Shown: piece after piece, positions 13,443 through 28,400 of the stretch
Layout of the letters: each line of letters begins with the position of its first letter
Position numbering within the stretch: the first letter of the stretch is position 1
Assembly (NCBI GenBank): GCA_037349315.1
Contig: JBAIAC010000027.1
Location: forward strand, 7,073,501-7,137,500
Source of the DNA: Chelydra serpentina
Taxonomy: Eukaryota > Chordata > Testudines > Chelydridae
Reading direction: 5' to 3'
Length of the DNA stretch: 64,000 nucleotides
Made by a program: the position numbers and the translations under genes
Notes under the pieces: model-generated
Seen by the model: the letters and a program-made list of their open reading frames with translations, nothing else
The model's database searches: none
What the model was told of the DNA's origin: nothing

Positions 13443-16400
13443 CATTGCTGGTGTGGAATATACGAGTGTGCAGGCACAGCTCTGCAGAGAAGGAAGGTGC
13501 TCACCCCTCGCACTGGAACAATCGGACTAAGGCTCTCCAGGCTGACCCAGCCATGCACCAAGCTCTACTGTCATCTAGGCCTATATTACGCTCTCCAACC
13601 TGCGAGGGTGCAGGACTCCATCAACACTGATCTCACGTGGACACTCTTGATCTCCGATTTGTACAAAACACTCTCTAATTAGAGCAGTCGTCACCAGGTC
13701 ACTGTGTCCGTTACTGACTCAGTGGGCTTTTCACCTCTGGGGTTCCTCACTGAGTAGGATGTCCAGGCCCTGACCAGAATGGCTGAAAACCATTCCTGCC
13801 AAACAGGCCAGGGCTTAGTGTAGATCAAACCAGGTTACTGTTGAGGCTGCAGCTAGTGGCCTGGTTCTGGTTTGGACAGTTTGCAGCCTCCCCTGGAAAG
13901 ACAGGCAGGACTAGATATTCCAGAGCACGACGGGAAGCGTCATCTACTACATGAAGGCAAACTCCTTATTGATTCCAGTATTGATGGAGCCATCTGGCAA
14001 AGACCAATCTATAATACTGGCTCAGACCATCAGCGATTAGCATCACCAGGCTGGGTTTCAACTCCCGTTCTTTCAAATGTAACAGCATTCCCACCGAGAC
14101 TTCCTTTCACTTTTACATGCACCTCCATTAGGCCTCATCGACACCTGGCAGTTTTGAGGCTCTGATAAACGCTCCTGCAATGTTCCCTAGAAATGGCTGG
14201 AAAACGGTACTGCTTGATCTACACCGGCCAGTCAAACTACGCTAGCAAGAAACCTTTCTAAACCAAGTGACACAAAGCGTCTGCTAACATGATTTAAATG
14301 CCAATGAATTAAGCCACGATTTAGGTGACATACTGACAGGATTTATCCCCATAAATTAACAATGTCTCAACAGAGTGTTTTAGTTTTCTAAAACTACAGA
14401 CAAAATGAATGTCTAATGCAAATACACACACACACTTTACACTTTCCTAGCATGTGTTTCCTACTAGTAACTATCAGTTTTCACAGTCTCACTACAGAGG
14501 CGGCACAAGTTACATTCAGATATTGCAAAAGGTCACAAAACACTGTACTCATTTAAGTTACTTGCGGTCAGTCAAGGCACACTGTCGAGTGAGAGAGCCC
14601 GTATGAACTTGGAGGATATGACGACAAATGTGTCAAAATGACACTGTCCCGTCGAGCTCGTTATTTTTTGTTTAATTTTAAAAGTTTTGCGCTCAAAATG
14701 AAATGATGTTGCTTTAAATGAAATAATATTAAAACGTTTGGACTAATGTAGCCTTGTGAAAGAAACCGGAAGAACTAACTTGAGCAAGGCATAAGGTGGG
14801 CTAGGATTCGGCCCCGACCGCTCTGCCAACGTTCCTACAGATTGGCTTGCGGCATCCAATTGCTGATTCCAGTCTCATACAAAGCTCGAGAGCCGTGAGG
14901 TGGCTTTGCACTGTGTATTAATGGAGACCAGGATTCAACCAAACTCATTTTCAACTGAGACCTCAAAAGCGTCTCTCTCCTCCCCCCAGAGAATGACTTG
15001 TTAAAATAATTCCTCAAAGCAACCACTCCACCATGGGACTGAGAACCTGAATTCTCCCCTGCTCAGTCAATGAGCCACAATTAGCCTTGGTGTAAGCAGG
15101 GGCAGCTCCTTTGACGTTGCACTCACTTACTGCAGGGCAAGGCTGGCCCCAAACCCAGTGCTAGGAGAGCAGGTTAATTCTCTCCCACGGCCACACAAAG
15201 ACACACACAATAGGCGCTTGTGCAGAGGCAGGGGACTGAACGCCAGTCTCGGTTCGCTTTGAGCACAGAGCGCAATCTGAGCCCAATTACATGCTACCAG
15301 CTGAAATGTGGAGGTTTTAACGTCCCACTTACACTGGGGCCTGGGCAGAGGCTGTGAAGCTCCTGTTGTATGTTCACAGCTTTAGATGGTGGGGGGGGTT
15401 TAAACATAGGTTCCTGGCAATCTGAAGCCAGGTCATGTATAAGTCTCACTCAAAGCCCTAGTAAACAATGATCCTCCTTTGCACTCCTATATACCTTACC
15501 CCCTTACAAGGAAAAGGCTTTGCAAATGTTAATTAATTTCACCTTGCAATGCCCCTGGGAGATATGCAAGCACCATTATTCTCATTGTACAGAGCATAAC
15601 GAGGTTAAGTGACTTACCTAGTAACATAGAAGAGCCTGGAATAAAAGCCAGGAGACTTGACTGTCAGCCCCCTTTCTCTAGCCACCGGACAACATTCCTT
15701 TCCTTATTATTGGCGTCTCCTCTAATATTGTCGCTACTCTGTTGGGCCCTATGTGAATGCCACCAGCTTTTTGCTTGTTATTGTTTGTGAAGCAATGTCA
15801 ATGGGATTAAATGCAATGAAAGGAGATCAGCTATTGTCAGGCTGTCATGCTTGCTGGGTGGTGTGGCAGGTGACCGTCACACCTCTGGTCCATACAGTGC
15901 CACGTAAACGGTCCTGTTTGAAAGGGCCAGGGTCTGGAATCAAACTGGAGAAGCAGAGTGCGGCTGCGAACGCAGCCAAACCGGAGTCAGCACCACGGAC
16001 AGCACCACTGCTCTGAGCAAGGTTGGAGCTGTATTCAAAGCTCATGTTGCCTTTGATATGTTTTGAATCAGGCCCTTACTGAATTCTGCAGACGGACACG
16101 TGTTTATATTGTTTATATTATATTGGATTTTAAAACGTCTCTGGCTAGATCAGCGTGGTTTTCAATATTATGCCGTCACGCAGCGAGACTTTTAAGACAA
16201 CAAGTTCAGACTGTGTCCCCGCTTCATAAAATTGCAGGTCACGTATACAGTAATTTTTTCAGATCAGGTATTCGTTTTTTAAATGGCCTTCAATGTAAGC
16301 CTGTTCAATGATGGTGGGGAGGTTTTACTGACGATGCACTGGTGTTTTATAGCTGAAGAATCTAAAAAAGAATTAAGTTCATGTTTCTCTATGCACTTTA

Positions 16401-19400
16401 AATGGAAGCGTCTGCACTGAGACAGCAACACTCATGTATTCCAGGCTGTCTGCCACTCTCTTGTACAGACAAACCAGCTAGGCCCAGTAATGATTTAGGT
16501 GAGATTAACAAATATGTCAATGTCTATTTTCTGCTTAATTTAAAAGCAGCGTCTATAAAGATTTTTGACTTCTGAACCCTGTTCTCCTGAAAGAAAGAAG
16601 GTAACAATGAGGAGGGGGGGATAAAGAGTGATTATCCTATCATTGATCGTTTGTCAGGAGCATTTCTTATTCACTGGCTATTGTAAAAAGCTAAGCTCTC
16701 GATCAATCCTGTAAGCCCCCTGTACAATTAAATATCTTGGAATGGGTTTCTTTCTTTTCTAGCCACATCTTGAAGCCTCGGGTTTTTTCAGAAAGCCAGG
16801 GCGTTATTTATTTATTTTTATTTCACAGAAAGAGAAGTCTCCATCCAAGAATCTTACCCCAGCAAGAAAGCTAGTACAAAAACAAAAGTCAGGTTCTTCG
16901 TTTGCTCTAAAGAAACAGCTGAATTACCAAAGAATATTTAATCAAAGTGTCAAATTTAAAATGATTATAGCAGCTCTCAAATGGTGTTTTACATCACTAG
17001 ATCCCAAAGCGCTTTACCTAGAAGGTCAGTCGCATTATCCCCACTTTTTAGAGATGGTGTAACTGAGGCATAGGGAGAAGTGACTTGCCCACGACCAACC
17101 AGCAGGTAGAGCTAGGAAGAGAACGTAGGTCTCCCGAGGCCCAGTCTGGTGCTGTCCACTAGGTCACTGCCTCCCATTATAGATCGGTGCGTATGGAGAT
17201 AGGTTACCAATAGATGTATACACTAAAGAAGAAACATTCTAAAACTGTTCTACTTAAAGGCAAATACATATAGTACAGCAGCTCTCGATGGGCAGGTGGT
17301 GTATGAAGCTATCAACACTAAGAAGATGTGAAGGGGCTGAAGGAAGGGAAGAAAAATACTGCAATCTAAAGTCATAACATTTATTTCGGAGTCTTGATGA
17401 AGAGGTATATTAGCTGTGGCACGAGGGCCAGTGATGGCAGGTGAGCTGTACAAAATTACTAAAGATTTAATTTAAGATTTAAAAGAAGGGAGTTTGTGAC
17501 TTTCGTAAGCGGGCAGGGGATGCAGGACACTGTCCTAACAGAGAGCCTGGGGCTATTCTGTTTGCACTGGGTTTTGTGCCATGAAATCGCGAATGAGAGT
17601 TTGGGCTTGGATTTGCAGATTACTTTAGTTTTTGACCCTGTGTGGGTGTGTATATATTTATAAATAAAACACAGAGATGTGTATATATAATTGTGTGTGT
17701 GTGACCACACCAGTTGGATATCCCAGTGTTGGACATGTAAAGATGTTACTGTTTTGTAGCCTTTATCTTCTAATAGTAGCAACAATTACAACAAGACTTT
17801 ATAATGCTACATCATCTTTTGTCCATCTATACCAAGGTGCTTTAAAACTAGCTTGACAATCACCGCTGAGAGTACTACAGAAGCTACACAGAAATACAGA
17901 GGGTAAGTAACTTTTCCCAAAGTTTGTCAGGGTGGAGGTCTTGCACAAAGCCCTCCACACATGGATGGAATAGCTGTGAGAGAGACCTCTGTCTCCCATC
18001 CTCCATGCTGGGGAGGTAAGCTTCATACTGGCTCCAAGTATGCCAACATGGAAGAAAGCAGCTGGGTGGTCTGAGAATTAAGTAGCACAGGGGCACTGGT
18101 TCCTACTCCAACAATGGGCTGGAGCAGTGAGCATCCAGGGGCTGTGCTACAGCCCACGGCATGCCCCCAGGTTGCGGGGGGGTGTATCTTCTGTCCCCCA
18201 GCCCTTCTTAGTTTCCTGCACAAAGCCTGTTTACTTTGATTGTGTGTCCACATGCATGTGAGTTTCACCCACAGTGAGTTAGTGGCAGAGCTGGGAATAT
18301 TAACCGGAAAACCAATTCCGTGATCACTAGACTGCATTCATGGGAAGTGGGACTGGACAAGGGAAATGTGGGAGGCAGGGCACCCCACTGCAGTGGGGCT
18401 GGCACTCTGCAAATGAAAAATGAGTATCACAGCATCATGTTTCGCAGAACGATAGGAATGAATAAGCTAAAAGCCTCCATTCAAATGCAACACAAACAAG
18501 TAAGGAAAAACTGGTTATTAACTCGGAATAGAAAATACTTGCCCCAAAACAAAAGAGGTAAATATTGTCTGGACTCTGTGAACCAGACAGACGGAGCCCA
18601 TACAAATGTACACAACTTCACCGGAGTATTCCTCTGCTCTCCACACCCACGCTGGGAACAGAAAGGCTCACCCAACTTTGAGCACCACCGTGCTAAGATC
18701 TTACCACTATACCGCGTAAGGAGCTAGCTATATTTAAAAGCATTGGGTACTCTTTGGGTCAGGGACCATCTTTTTGTTATTTGTAGGCATGGTACCTGGC
18801 AGATTGGGGTCCCAATCCCTGACTGAGGCTTCTAGGGGCGACCACAACAGTTAACTAAACAAGGCCTTTATAAACTCCGAGATTGAAGGATAGCCTGCTT
18901 CTATCCATTGCACAGGGATAGGTGTGCATGCTTTATAGTTTGCGATCAGAGAAGAAGACTTCAGAGAAGTTGCCCTCGCTGTGCAGACTAATGGTAAAGC
19001 CTCGGTAATAAATCTATTGGGAGACCTCTCCTGTAAAGTGCTCGGATATTGAATATCAATTTATACTCCTCTCCAAAAGTTAAGGGAAGAAATCTCAGTC
19101 GAGAAAGCAACGTCTAAACTCTTTTGATTTGTGCCCCATTAAACAGAGAACCTCTTTTGGAGTAACAAGCCAATGCTTCAGCTCTTCCCTCCCATGTATA
19201 CGTCTCAGAGAGAGCCACTGACAGGCAGAGTGTCCTGTAGTGATTACAACCTGCTAGAATGTCAGGGCTCAGGCTGCCTTTAATAAAGTTCCTGCCAGAT
19301 GGAAATGGCTCAGTGGGACCATGAATCACGGCTTCCCATAACATTTAGTAGCAAAGTGCTTTTTTTAAATATGACCGGTTTAACAGGTTAGACAAAATGA

Positions 19401-22400
19401 CTTCGAGAAATGTTATTGTCGCTTCCCTCTGATTGCAGAAAGCTGGGCAGCTTCTGAATCAATCTGATGGTTTACGGTTTCTCAGCTATTAATATGGGGG
19501 ATTTTCCCCTCCGCCCTCAATGCGCAGCCTCGCACGGTAATGCTTCTCTACTTGCTTCCCATCGCCTCTCTCATACGCCAGCAAAGATGTGGACAACAGC
19601 CCAACCTCCAGGCTTCTCACCCAGCGCCTGGCTGAGGCAGAACCTCACTCACTTTAAGGCTGCTTGACCCCACCAGAGTGGGGCAAAGTGGCCTTGGTGT
19701 AAATGAGACTCCTACTGATCATATCTTCACTGAGCAAAACATACTCAGCCCAGGTCTACACTAGAGGTGGGGGATCGACCTAAGATACTCAACTTCAGCT
19801 ATAGGTATAGCGTAGCTGAAGTCGACAAATCTTAGGTCGACTTACCACAGTGGCGAGTCTACTGCTGCCACTCCCCCGTCGACTCCGCTTCCGCCTCCCG
19901 CAGCGGTGGAGTTCCAGAGAGAACGCTCAGGGATCGATTTATCGCGTCTACAGTAGACGCGATAAATTGACCCCCGATAGATCAATTGCTACCCGCCAAT
20001 TCGGCGGGTAGTGTAGACATACCCTCAGTATCATAAAACAGCATCTCACCATACCGAGTCTGGACGAAAACAAGTGAAGCCCTCTACACAGTGGCTAGAC
20101 TGACCCCCTCCCAATCTGGGAGGGCACGGCTCCACTTATTTCCAGGCCAAAGTCGAATGGATCCCAGGAGGACCACTGACTAACCCCGGCCCGGTGAACG
20201 GAAGCCCTTCTCTGCCGGCAGCCTCAGGCTTTGGGAAACCAGCAAGGGAGCTTTTCCTTTGGTTCCTGAATTCAAATTTAGTCCCACTCATGAACGGGGG
20301 TCTGGGAAATAAACCTAGACTGGTGATTTTTAAGGGTGTTTTGTACAACAAATATTAGTCTACAGAAGAGCACTAACACGCTCGTCACCGGCAACGCAGA
20401 GATGAGTGCGCTCACCTCTCCGAGTGTTAAAATGACCACGCTGAAGTTTTTTTGAGGCAAATACATTAGTACAGCAGCTCTCGATGGCTGGAGTCTGATG
20501 TCTCCTATTTAACCACACAACAGATTCAGCAACTCTGCAAGCTTCTCCCATCCGGCCCTGCCAGCATGCCTCACCTCTGACCTGCAGGGAGCAGGTCTAA
20601 AGGCCTATTCAAGTATGTGGCAATGCAGGTTTTTTGCGTGCAGATTTTTTTTTTTAAATGCGTCTGCTTGCAACCACTTCTCTAAATAGTCAAAAGATGC
20701 AATGTGAAATACCAGTGAAGGTTGTGGATGCTCAAGAGAGTGGTCGGAAATGTCATTCTGCAATTGCAATACACAAAAAGGTTTTATTCTGCTACCGTTC
20801 AACTATTCTTGTTCCTAAGGACTTGCATTAGGATCAAGTAAACTAGCAGACATGAAGCACCACTACCAGCCAAAATCAGCTGTGATGCACGTTAACACAC
20901 TCACAAGCACTAACTTGGACTTGCTGTGGCATTAAATACAGGACATCTGAGGACAAAAGGGATGGGATGGGCCTCAAAGCCCGGGAATTGCACAGCATCT
21001 AACACTATAATCTTTCAATAGATTATTGACCAACAGCAGTGACATTAATATACAATCCTCTGCAACCAATCCCCACCCACATCCTGAGAGCTTTCAAAAC
21101 ATCATTATTTAAAATTAAAATATAGCAAACAACATCAACACAGAACTTGGAAGAAATAATAGGCTGTAGGACCATATACAAAGTGCAAAATACAAACAGC
21201 CTTCCCCTCCCCCCAAATTGGTATCAAATGTTCCATAAAAATCGTATACCTAAGAGAATTCCCCTCCAACTCTCACTTTCTAGAGAGGGAAATCCAAAGG
21301 ACAGTTATCATATGGGCAGGTGTCAGGGAAGATGAAATTCTGGATTAACAGCAATTTTTTTAGCGATAGCAGCGTTTGCACACAGAACCAGTTAAAGGCA
21401 ATCGGTGTACAATATTAGCAGAAAAGTGACCAATGCTGATTGCATTCCACATTTTGCAGGTGAATCTCAAGGGCAATATTTTACGTAATTATTGCTCAGG
21501 AAAATAATTGGTATTTTGGTTAATTACAACATAGAAAAAAGAATTACAGAAAAATATTTAGAGAGACAAAAAAGGTGAGGTAATATGTTCTACTGGACCA
21601 ACTTCTGCTGGTAGAAGGGACACACTTTGAAGCTACACAAAGCTCTTCCTCAGAGCATCTGAGCTAAATACAAAGTGGGAGAAGATTGTTAAGAATAACA
21701 GGCTCACACGCTGTAGGAGTCCACTTAAAAAGAAGTGAGCAATAAAGGGTTAGATTGTTAAGCATAAGGGGTTGTAACTTGCCTGGCGATTCCCCCAGAA
21801 ATGGGATATATGTACTTCCATTGGTCAGTTGGTTTTTCAAAAGTACATTATTAGTGAACTGGTTCAAATCAAATGCACAAATACAAAACGGGGAATAACT
21901 GGCGAGGCAGTAGTACTGCAGAAATGGACCTGGGTATTATAGTGGATCACAAATTGAACATGAGCCAACAATGTGACGTAGTTGCGAAAAAGACGTATTA
22001 TTCTGGGGTGCATTAAGAGGAGTGTCAAATGAAAGACATGGGAGGTAATTGTTCACTGAGGCTTCATCAATGCCTACTAGAGCAGGAGTATTTTGTCCAG
22101 GTTTGGGTGCCACACTTTTTTAAAGATCTGGACAAACTGGAGAGAGTCCAGAGGAGAGCAACAAAAATGAGAAAAGGTGTAGAAAACTGACATAGAAAAG
22201 GTTAACAAACTGGGCAAGTTTAGCCTTGAGAAAAGAAGACTGAGGGGAGAACCTGACAAAAGTCTTTATAAAGAGGAAAGCGATCAATTGTTCTCCATGT
22301 CCACTAGAAGGTAGGACCAGAAATAATCGGCTTAATCTGCAGCAAGGGAAATTTAGGTTAGGTATGAGGAAAATCTTTCTAACTATAAGGATAGTTAAGT

Positions 22401-25400
22401 ACTGGAATAGATTTCCAAGGGAGGTTGTGAAATTTCCGTCACTGGAACATATTAGACACACACCTGTCAGGGATGGTCTAGGTTTACTTGGTCCTGTCCC
22501 AGCAAACGGGGCTGGACTAAATGACCTCTCAAGGTCCCTTCTAGCTCTCCATTTCTATGAATCTATTAATCTATAAAATAGCTACTGTCTGACTTTTGAC
22601 TATTGTCTGATTTTCCAGACCTTCGAGCAAAATGACAAACAGGTCACATGATGCTATTGTTTAGCCAATCAAGAAAGCAAAATAAAAATGTAATAATTTT
22701 GTATATGTATGGTGCAAAGTAATCACCAGCACGTGGTATTGGTGGATTTACATAAACTGTCATGCAAATTTACCTCTGAAAATGGACTGCTTGGCTTAAC
22801 TTATCTATAGCCACTGCTGTTCTAATGTGGGTAAAACTGTGGTTAAGTTTTTGTTATGTGGGGATTCAAGCTGGGTTCTGAACCATCTCCAGCAAACGAA
22901 GAGGAAAAGTCCGTCAGAAGTCACAACGATGGGCTGGTCAACATGGGAAGGGGCAGGCTCAGCTCCCGAAGTGGTACGGCAGTTTATAGCTTTCGGGTCT
23001 GTGAAAAGTAGATTTTGCTCTACTGAGGTGGGCAGATCCCTCCTGAATGATCCCTCGTCCAACACTTCATACAGAGGAGTATTGTATACATGGGTGTAAA
23101 TATACACATACGTATAATGTACAACACTCTATAAAACGACATCTAAAACTATATAAAACACTCAGATGCAGACATTTATTATAAGGGACAGACTAAAGAG
23201 GACGTTCATCTTATCATAAAATCTGCTCATGGGGAGATCATACCGAACGAATAAAAGGTTTTTCCATTGTTCCATGAGATAACCATTTCGATAAGATAAA
23301 TGGGAACAATTCAGGGTCAGCTCCTGCTTCCATGGAAGCCATTTTGCCGTTGCCTTCGATTAAAATGGGACCACGCCCATTGTTTGAATCACCCACTATA
23401 TTTACAGCCTTCCCGATAGTAATAAAGAACATGCTGCACGATAAAGTTCATTTTCTGTCATTTCTGTTGCAATCCTAAAGCTTTCTCCCTTATGCTAATT
23501 GTGAAAAACCCACATGACAATAGAATACCTATATCCTTCTGAAGGGTGGCCAGTAGGCTTGCTGCATACACTGGCCGTATATTTCTATGTATTCATAGCT
23601 TTCTATGGCTACTCATGCTTTCTAGAGAACGCAGCCATTCTAGAGTCGAGACTGGGATTCCTCTTTTCACCTGCCCTGTTGCTCTGCAGTATAAGCTGTC
23701 ATGTAAGAGAGTGTTACACCGAGTGCCATTTTAATAAAACATGAAACTAATGAAGATTTCGGTGATAGTGCTAGAAAATTGATAATGAGCAGATTTATGT
23801 CAAATTATTCAATACCTGTCATCCTTCCCTGCTCCCGCCCCCCGCACATGCAAGTCAAAATCCAATGTCTGAAGGTTCCTTGAATGAAAACACAAATGTC
23901 GCTGTACTATTTACCCACCCCTCTGCACAAGGCACACGTATATGAAGATCTCCCTCTTCCCCGGTACTCAGCAGCTCCATAGAAATGATGACAGCCATTC
24001 AGGGGTTAAAGAGAGGCAGTGAACCCCCAGTTAATGAGTAAGAATTCAGCAGGCAGTGTAAGATAAATGGAGCTTTCTCTGCTTCTGCTGGAGTCAGCAT
24101 GAACTGCGGCCCCGCGGCTTGTTTGTGGCAAATGGAGTGCGCGAAATATCAAAGGGCAGTGATCCAGAAGAAGACCGACTTTGACAAATTTTAAATTGGC
24201 CAGAAAGAAAACCAGCAAAAAAAATTATGCAATTCGCTGTGTCCTGCAATCTTGGCTTTCCTGCCATTGTACGGAATTAGTGGCAAAACAACAGCAATGA
24301 TCGCCTGATGTTGGGAGCAATTAAGAGCCATCTAAGTGAGATGCTTATCAGCAACTGAAGCTTTTAGGGCTCTCTGTATGTACAGTTGTAAGTGACTTGC
24401 TCTTGTGTTGCAGTCATTTTAATTAAAGTGTATGGAGTAATTATCCTGTGTAGAGAAAGGAAAAAGAACAAAAAAACCCACACAGTCTGGCGTTGGATTT
24501 TAGAGAGACTCTCTTGTAGAAAAATGTTTGCCCTTTTTCTCTCTTATCAGAAAGAGGATGGTGCAGGGGTCACAGCCAGCGTGATTTAGGGTTGTTTTCT
24601 AATAGCGTCTGGTGGAATGGAAGGGATTCAGTGCTTGAATTCAATGTAACCGACGTCGGGTACGAGCCACACAACAGTAAATTCATAAGGGCAACAACAA
24701 AAAATGACATTTGCTACTTTTCCCTGCTGCTATGAGATTAAAAACCAAACAGTCCTCTTTGTTCGGGGCCAGTGTCTACCCACGCTTGGGACTGGACTAA
24801 TTTGCCAGTGTCATGGAAGACACCATCTTCTGTGGGGGGGTTGTATTGCTAATTTGATAGGAGCAGGACCTTTCCTGGTGCTGCTGTGGTAAATATCCTC
24901 AAAATGGTGCTCCTGAAGCAGGGCCGTTTATCTGCATGCGCAAGTGCCGGCTGTTCAGCGTATACTCACCTCTAACCACACATCTGATTTCCCCTTCTCC
25001 TCAACTCTAGAGACTTTCATACGGGAGGGGCAGTTCTTCCACCAAGCACAAGGAGGTCCAGAAAAATCACCTCCCGGTAGAGTAGCTATGAATCCTGCCT
25101 TGACTGACTGGGTTAGGAATTAAGCTGCAGCCTTTTAACTGAGCAGTGTAAAGCATTTCAAGTGTGCATATACTTGGACTCTGCGCTAGGTTCCCAAGAT
25201 CTGTTGGAGTCGGATTTATTTATTTGTCTCTAAAGGGACACTGTCAAGTCAAATGTAGCCCAAAATCCAGAGCTGGTGAAAATAAGCTTTTACCCAACCT
25301 AAGAACGTTAGAAATGGGCATTTCAATCCCACGGAACCAATTTATTTGAACAAACATTCCAATTGGAAATGGCTAATCTGCTTTCCCGGCAGAAAGAAAT

Positions 25401-28400
25401 GCAGGAAATAAACAGCACAGTGAGAAAAAATTACATGAGCTTTTAAAAATTCTTTCATTTTTAAACAAGTTTTAGAATGTCATTTGTAACAATGGTAAGG
25501 ATTTTTTTTTTAACCTTGACAATGTCCCTTTTCAATTATTATTCTCTTCCAAAGACATATCAGAGTGGCTGTGGTATATAAATAGTTGTTTTGTTATAAA
25601 TTTAAAAAAGATAATAAAATATAACAGCAGCAGCAATAGCAACAACTTATACATTTACATAGCACCTTTCATGCTGAAGGACCACAAAGGGCTTTATAAA
25701 TTTAAACAGACATACAAACTACATGCACTGGGAACACTTCCTCAACTACTAAAATATAGTTAATTCTGGACATGAACTGCGGCTTTTGAAGAGTATACTG
25801 TAGAAATAAGAGATGGCAAAGACCATTTAAAGAGCCCACTCCCCTGAGAGAGGATGTATCTGATATTAAATTGATATTGCTGAATAATTTTGTATTTTTG
25901 TTTATCAGGTTTGTAGCGCGCTTTGGGATCATTTGAAATTAAAGGTACTTTAATAATATAACTACACATTTAAATCACAGTGGTCACGGCACAGCAAAGT
26001 AATGCAACATTTGAAGTTAGGAGGTGAAGAATACTTTATCCAGTTGCAACTGCAGAGGGGACATGTGTAGGTAGCTATAATTACTGGAGTTAAAAACAAG
26101 CCATGGCACTAGGTTTAACCCAGAAGTCACAAATATACTGGACTGGATCCTCGGTGCCTCCAATTTTACACTAGCCGAGGATCTGGCCCACTAAGTTTTG
26201 AGTGAGCTGAGCATACTTAGAGAATTAACCCCAGCATCAGGACACCTTCATCGTTGTTTGTTGTAAAACCCATCAATTCTTTAAAAGAAAAATCATGACT
26301 GGTGTAGAGAAAGTAGATAAGGAAGTGTTGTTTACTACTTCTCATAACACAAGAACTAGGGTCACCAAATGAAATTAATAGGCAGCAGGTTTAAAACAAA
26401 TAAAAGGAAGTATTTTTTCACACAATGCACAGTCAATCAGTGGAACTCCTTGCCAGAGGATGTTGTGAAGGCCAAGACTATAACATGGTTAAAAAAAGAA
26501 CTAGATACATTCATGGAGGATAGGTCCATCAATGGCTATTAGCCAGGATGGGCAGAAAAGGTGTCCCTAGCCTCTGTTTTCCAGAAGCTGGGAATGAATG
26601 ACAGGGGATGGATCACTCAATGAATACCTATTCTGTTCATTCCCTCTGGGGCTCTTGGCACTGGCCACTATTGGAAGACAGGACACTGGGCTAGATGGAC
26701 CCTTGCTCTGACCCAGTAGGGCCATTCTTATGTTCTTATGTTAATTGGTTTAAAAAAATACTATACACCCACACTAAATGCTGTAGATGTACATGAAAAT
26801 AAAAAAATATAATTCTATGCAAACACACAAGACTCGTCTCATCTGGTTTTCCTCCCAAATTGGATAACAGTAAATAAAAATGATCGTGAAGTTGATAAAA
26901 TAACTCAGTGCCCCCTTTTTAAGGTCCATAAACACACTCGTTGGATATTAGCTGACTGGATCACTGATATGCCAATAATACAGTCCAGACATACCTAGTC
27001 GCTCTGCCAGACGACTGTAGACTGGGTCCACCCGTCTCATTGTTTTCACCAAATCTTTCCTGCGGAATTTGATTTCTACTGTCCCTTCTGGCTCCAGAAC
27101 TCCTCCTCTGATCAGTGATGAGAAAAGAGAAAGGGAATGCGCTTTCAGATCATCAGATAAGGAAAAACACAAAATGGATCCGTACAATTTGTTGTCTAGA
27201 AAGTATTTAGAAAAAGAAAGACTCTTAGCTATTTTTTAACCTAACCCCAAATAGAATGTGCATAGGAAGTGCATATGTCCTTACAGAAACATATCAATCT
27301 AATACTATTGGATGCAATTTGGTACTAACAAACAACATTTGGAACTCCTGCAGCTCCTTTCAACTTAGGTTCCAAAAGCTCTTGTAGGTGAGTTTTACGA
27401 AAATGTCTTGGAATCTCATTACAGAAGCTACCTGCTTCCCAGGTCGAAGACACATGATTTGGAATCTAGGTCTGACAATGGAGACAGAAGCTATTTTACT
27501 TTCAAGTGCAAAAGAGTGAGAGAAGAGAAAAGAAAGGTCAGTGGAGAGGCTCCAAGGAGTGATGGTTGGGGGGAGATGCATCACTCTGATTGTACAGCAG
27601 AGCTTCAGCGTGGATATGATCACAGACTGTACTTGCACAACGAGCTTTTGCAGTCCAACAACAGGTCACTAAGCGACACACTGTTATGCAAAAGTCCTCA
27701 ATTCTCAAGTCCAGCAGAGCTGCAGAAGCGGCAAGTCCACACTTGCACCGGCACCACGGGAGATAGCCACTGAAGGGGCATACGCACCTTTGCATGTAAT
27801 TACTCAGAATGTGTTCTCAGCGTGCACAGTTGGGAACACACTATTGGAAATACACTCTCCTAGAAATTGCTGCAATCGATTCCACATGCTGCAGGGTTAT
27901 GAGCTAAGTGGTACAAAAAACTCAGAGGTTCTGGCTTGCAGGGGTTTGGGAGAATCTTTTCAATGTCAGGTTATGTCGGGTGGAAGTGAATTAAGGGCAG
28001 AACTGCTCCTGTAAAACAGAGTGACGATAAAGGGCCATTGTTGTTGGCTATGTCCTTTTAAGTCAGATTCTCAAACAGGCACTAACAGGGGTGGTAGATT
28101 AATACGTGCACAGGGATTCAATCATCATGATGATGATTAAAACACTTTGTACTCTGTAGATCTTCCATCCTGGGATCTCAAGGCCCTTTACAAACAGTAA
28201 TTAGCTATGCCTCGTGACACACGAGGCATGTTACAGAGAGGAAAACTGAAGTAGAGAGAGGTTAAGTGACTTGTCCAAGGTCACAGAGAGAGTCTGTGGC
28301 ATTGTCAGAAAGAGACCCAAACTCCTTGCTCCCAGTTCTAGACTACAAGACCATCAAATGGCCTCATTTTTCTAGAGGCCGGCTTCAGAATTGCCTGAGT

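Larger units (their letters stand above)
11841..26994 (-). other. ACACA intron (15.2 kb)
   Basis: This is the largest complete intron. Recognised content: MIR-like copies at 12260-12410, 15560-15690, 16990-17175, 18255-18345 and 25640-25705; an AGGGTGACCA inverted-repeat element at 12454-12577; a TC/AC microsatellite at 13400-13443; a TCTACACT-type inverted-repeat element at 19747-20026; a dispersed repeat at 21570-21870; and CR1 fragments at 21884-22573 and 26340-26742. The rest is spacer without visible coding potential. Confidence 0.8.

Noticed and set aside
19938..19967. Palindrome read as a bacterial-type terminator or operator
   Set aside because: It is inside a repetitive DNA element present at least twice in the window, in a vertebrate intron.
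27408..27773. 121-aa plus-strand open frame
   Set aside because: It overlaps minus-strand frames, has no recognisable domain or splice context, and lies in an ACACA intron; treated as a chance ORF.
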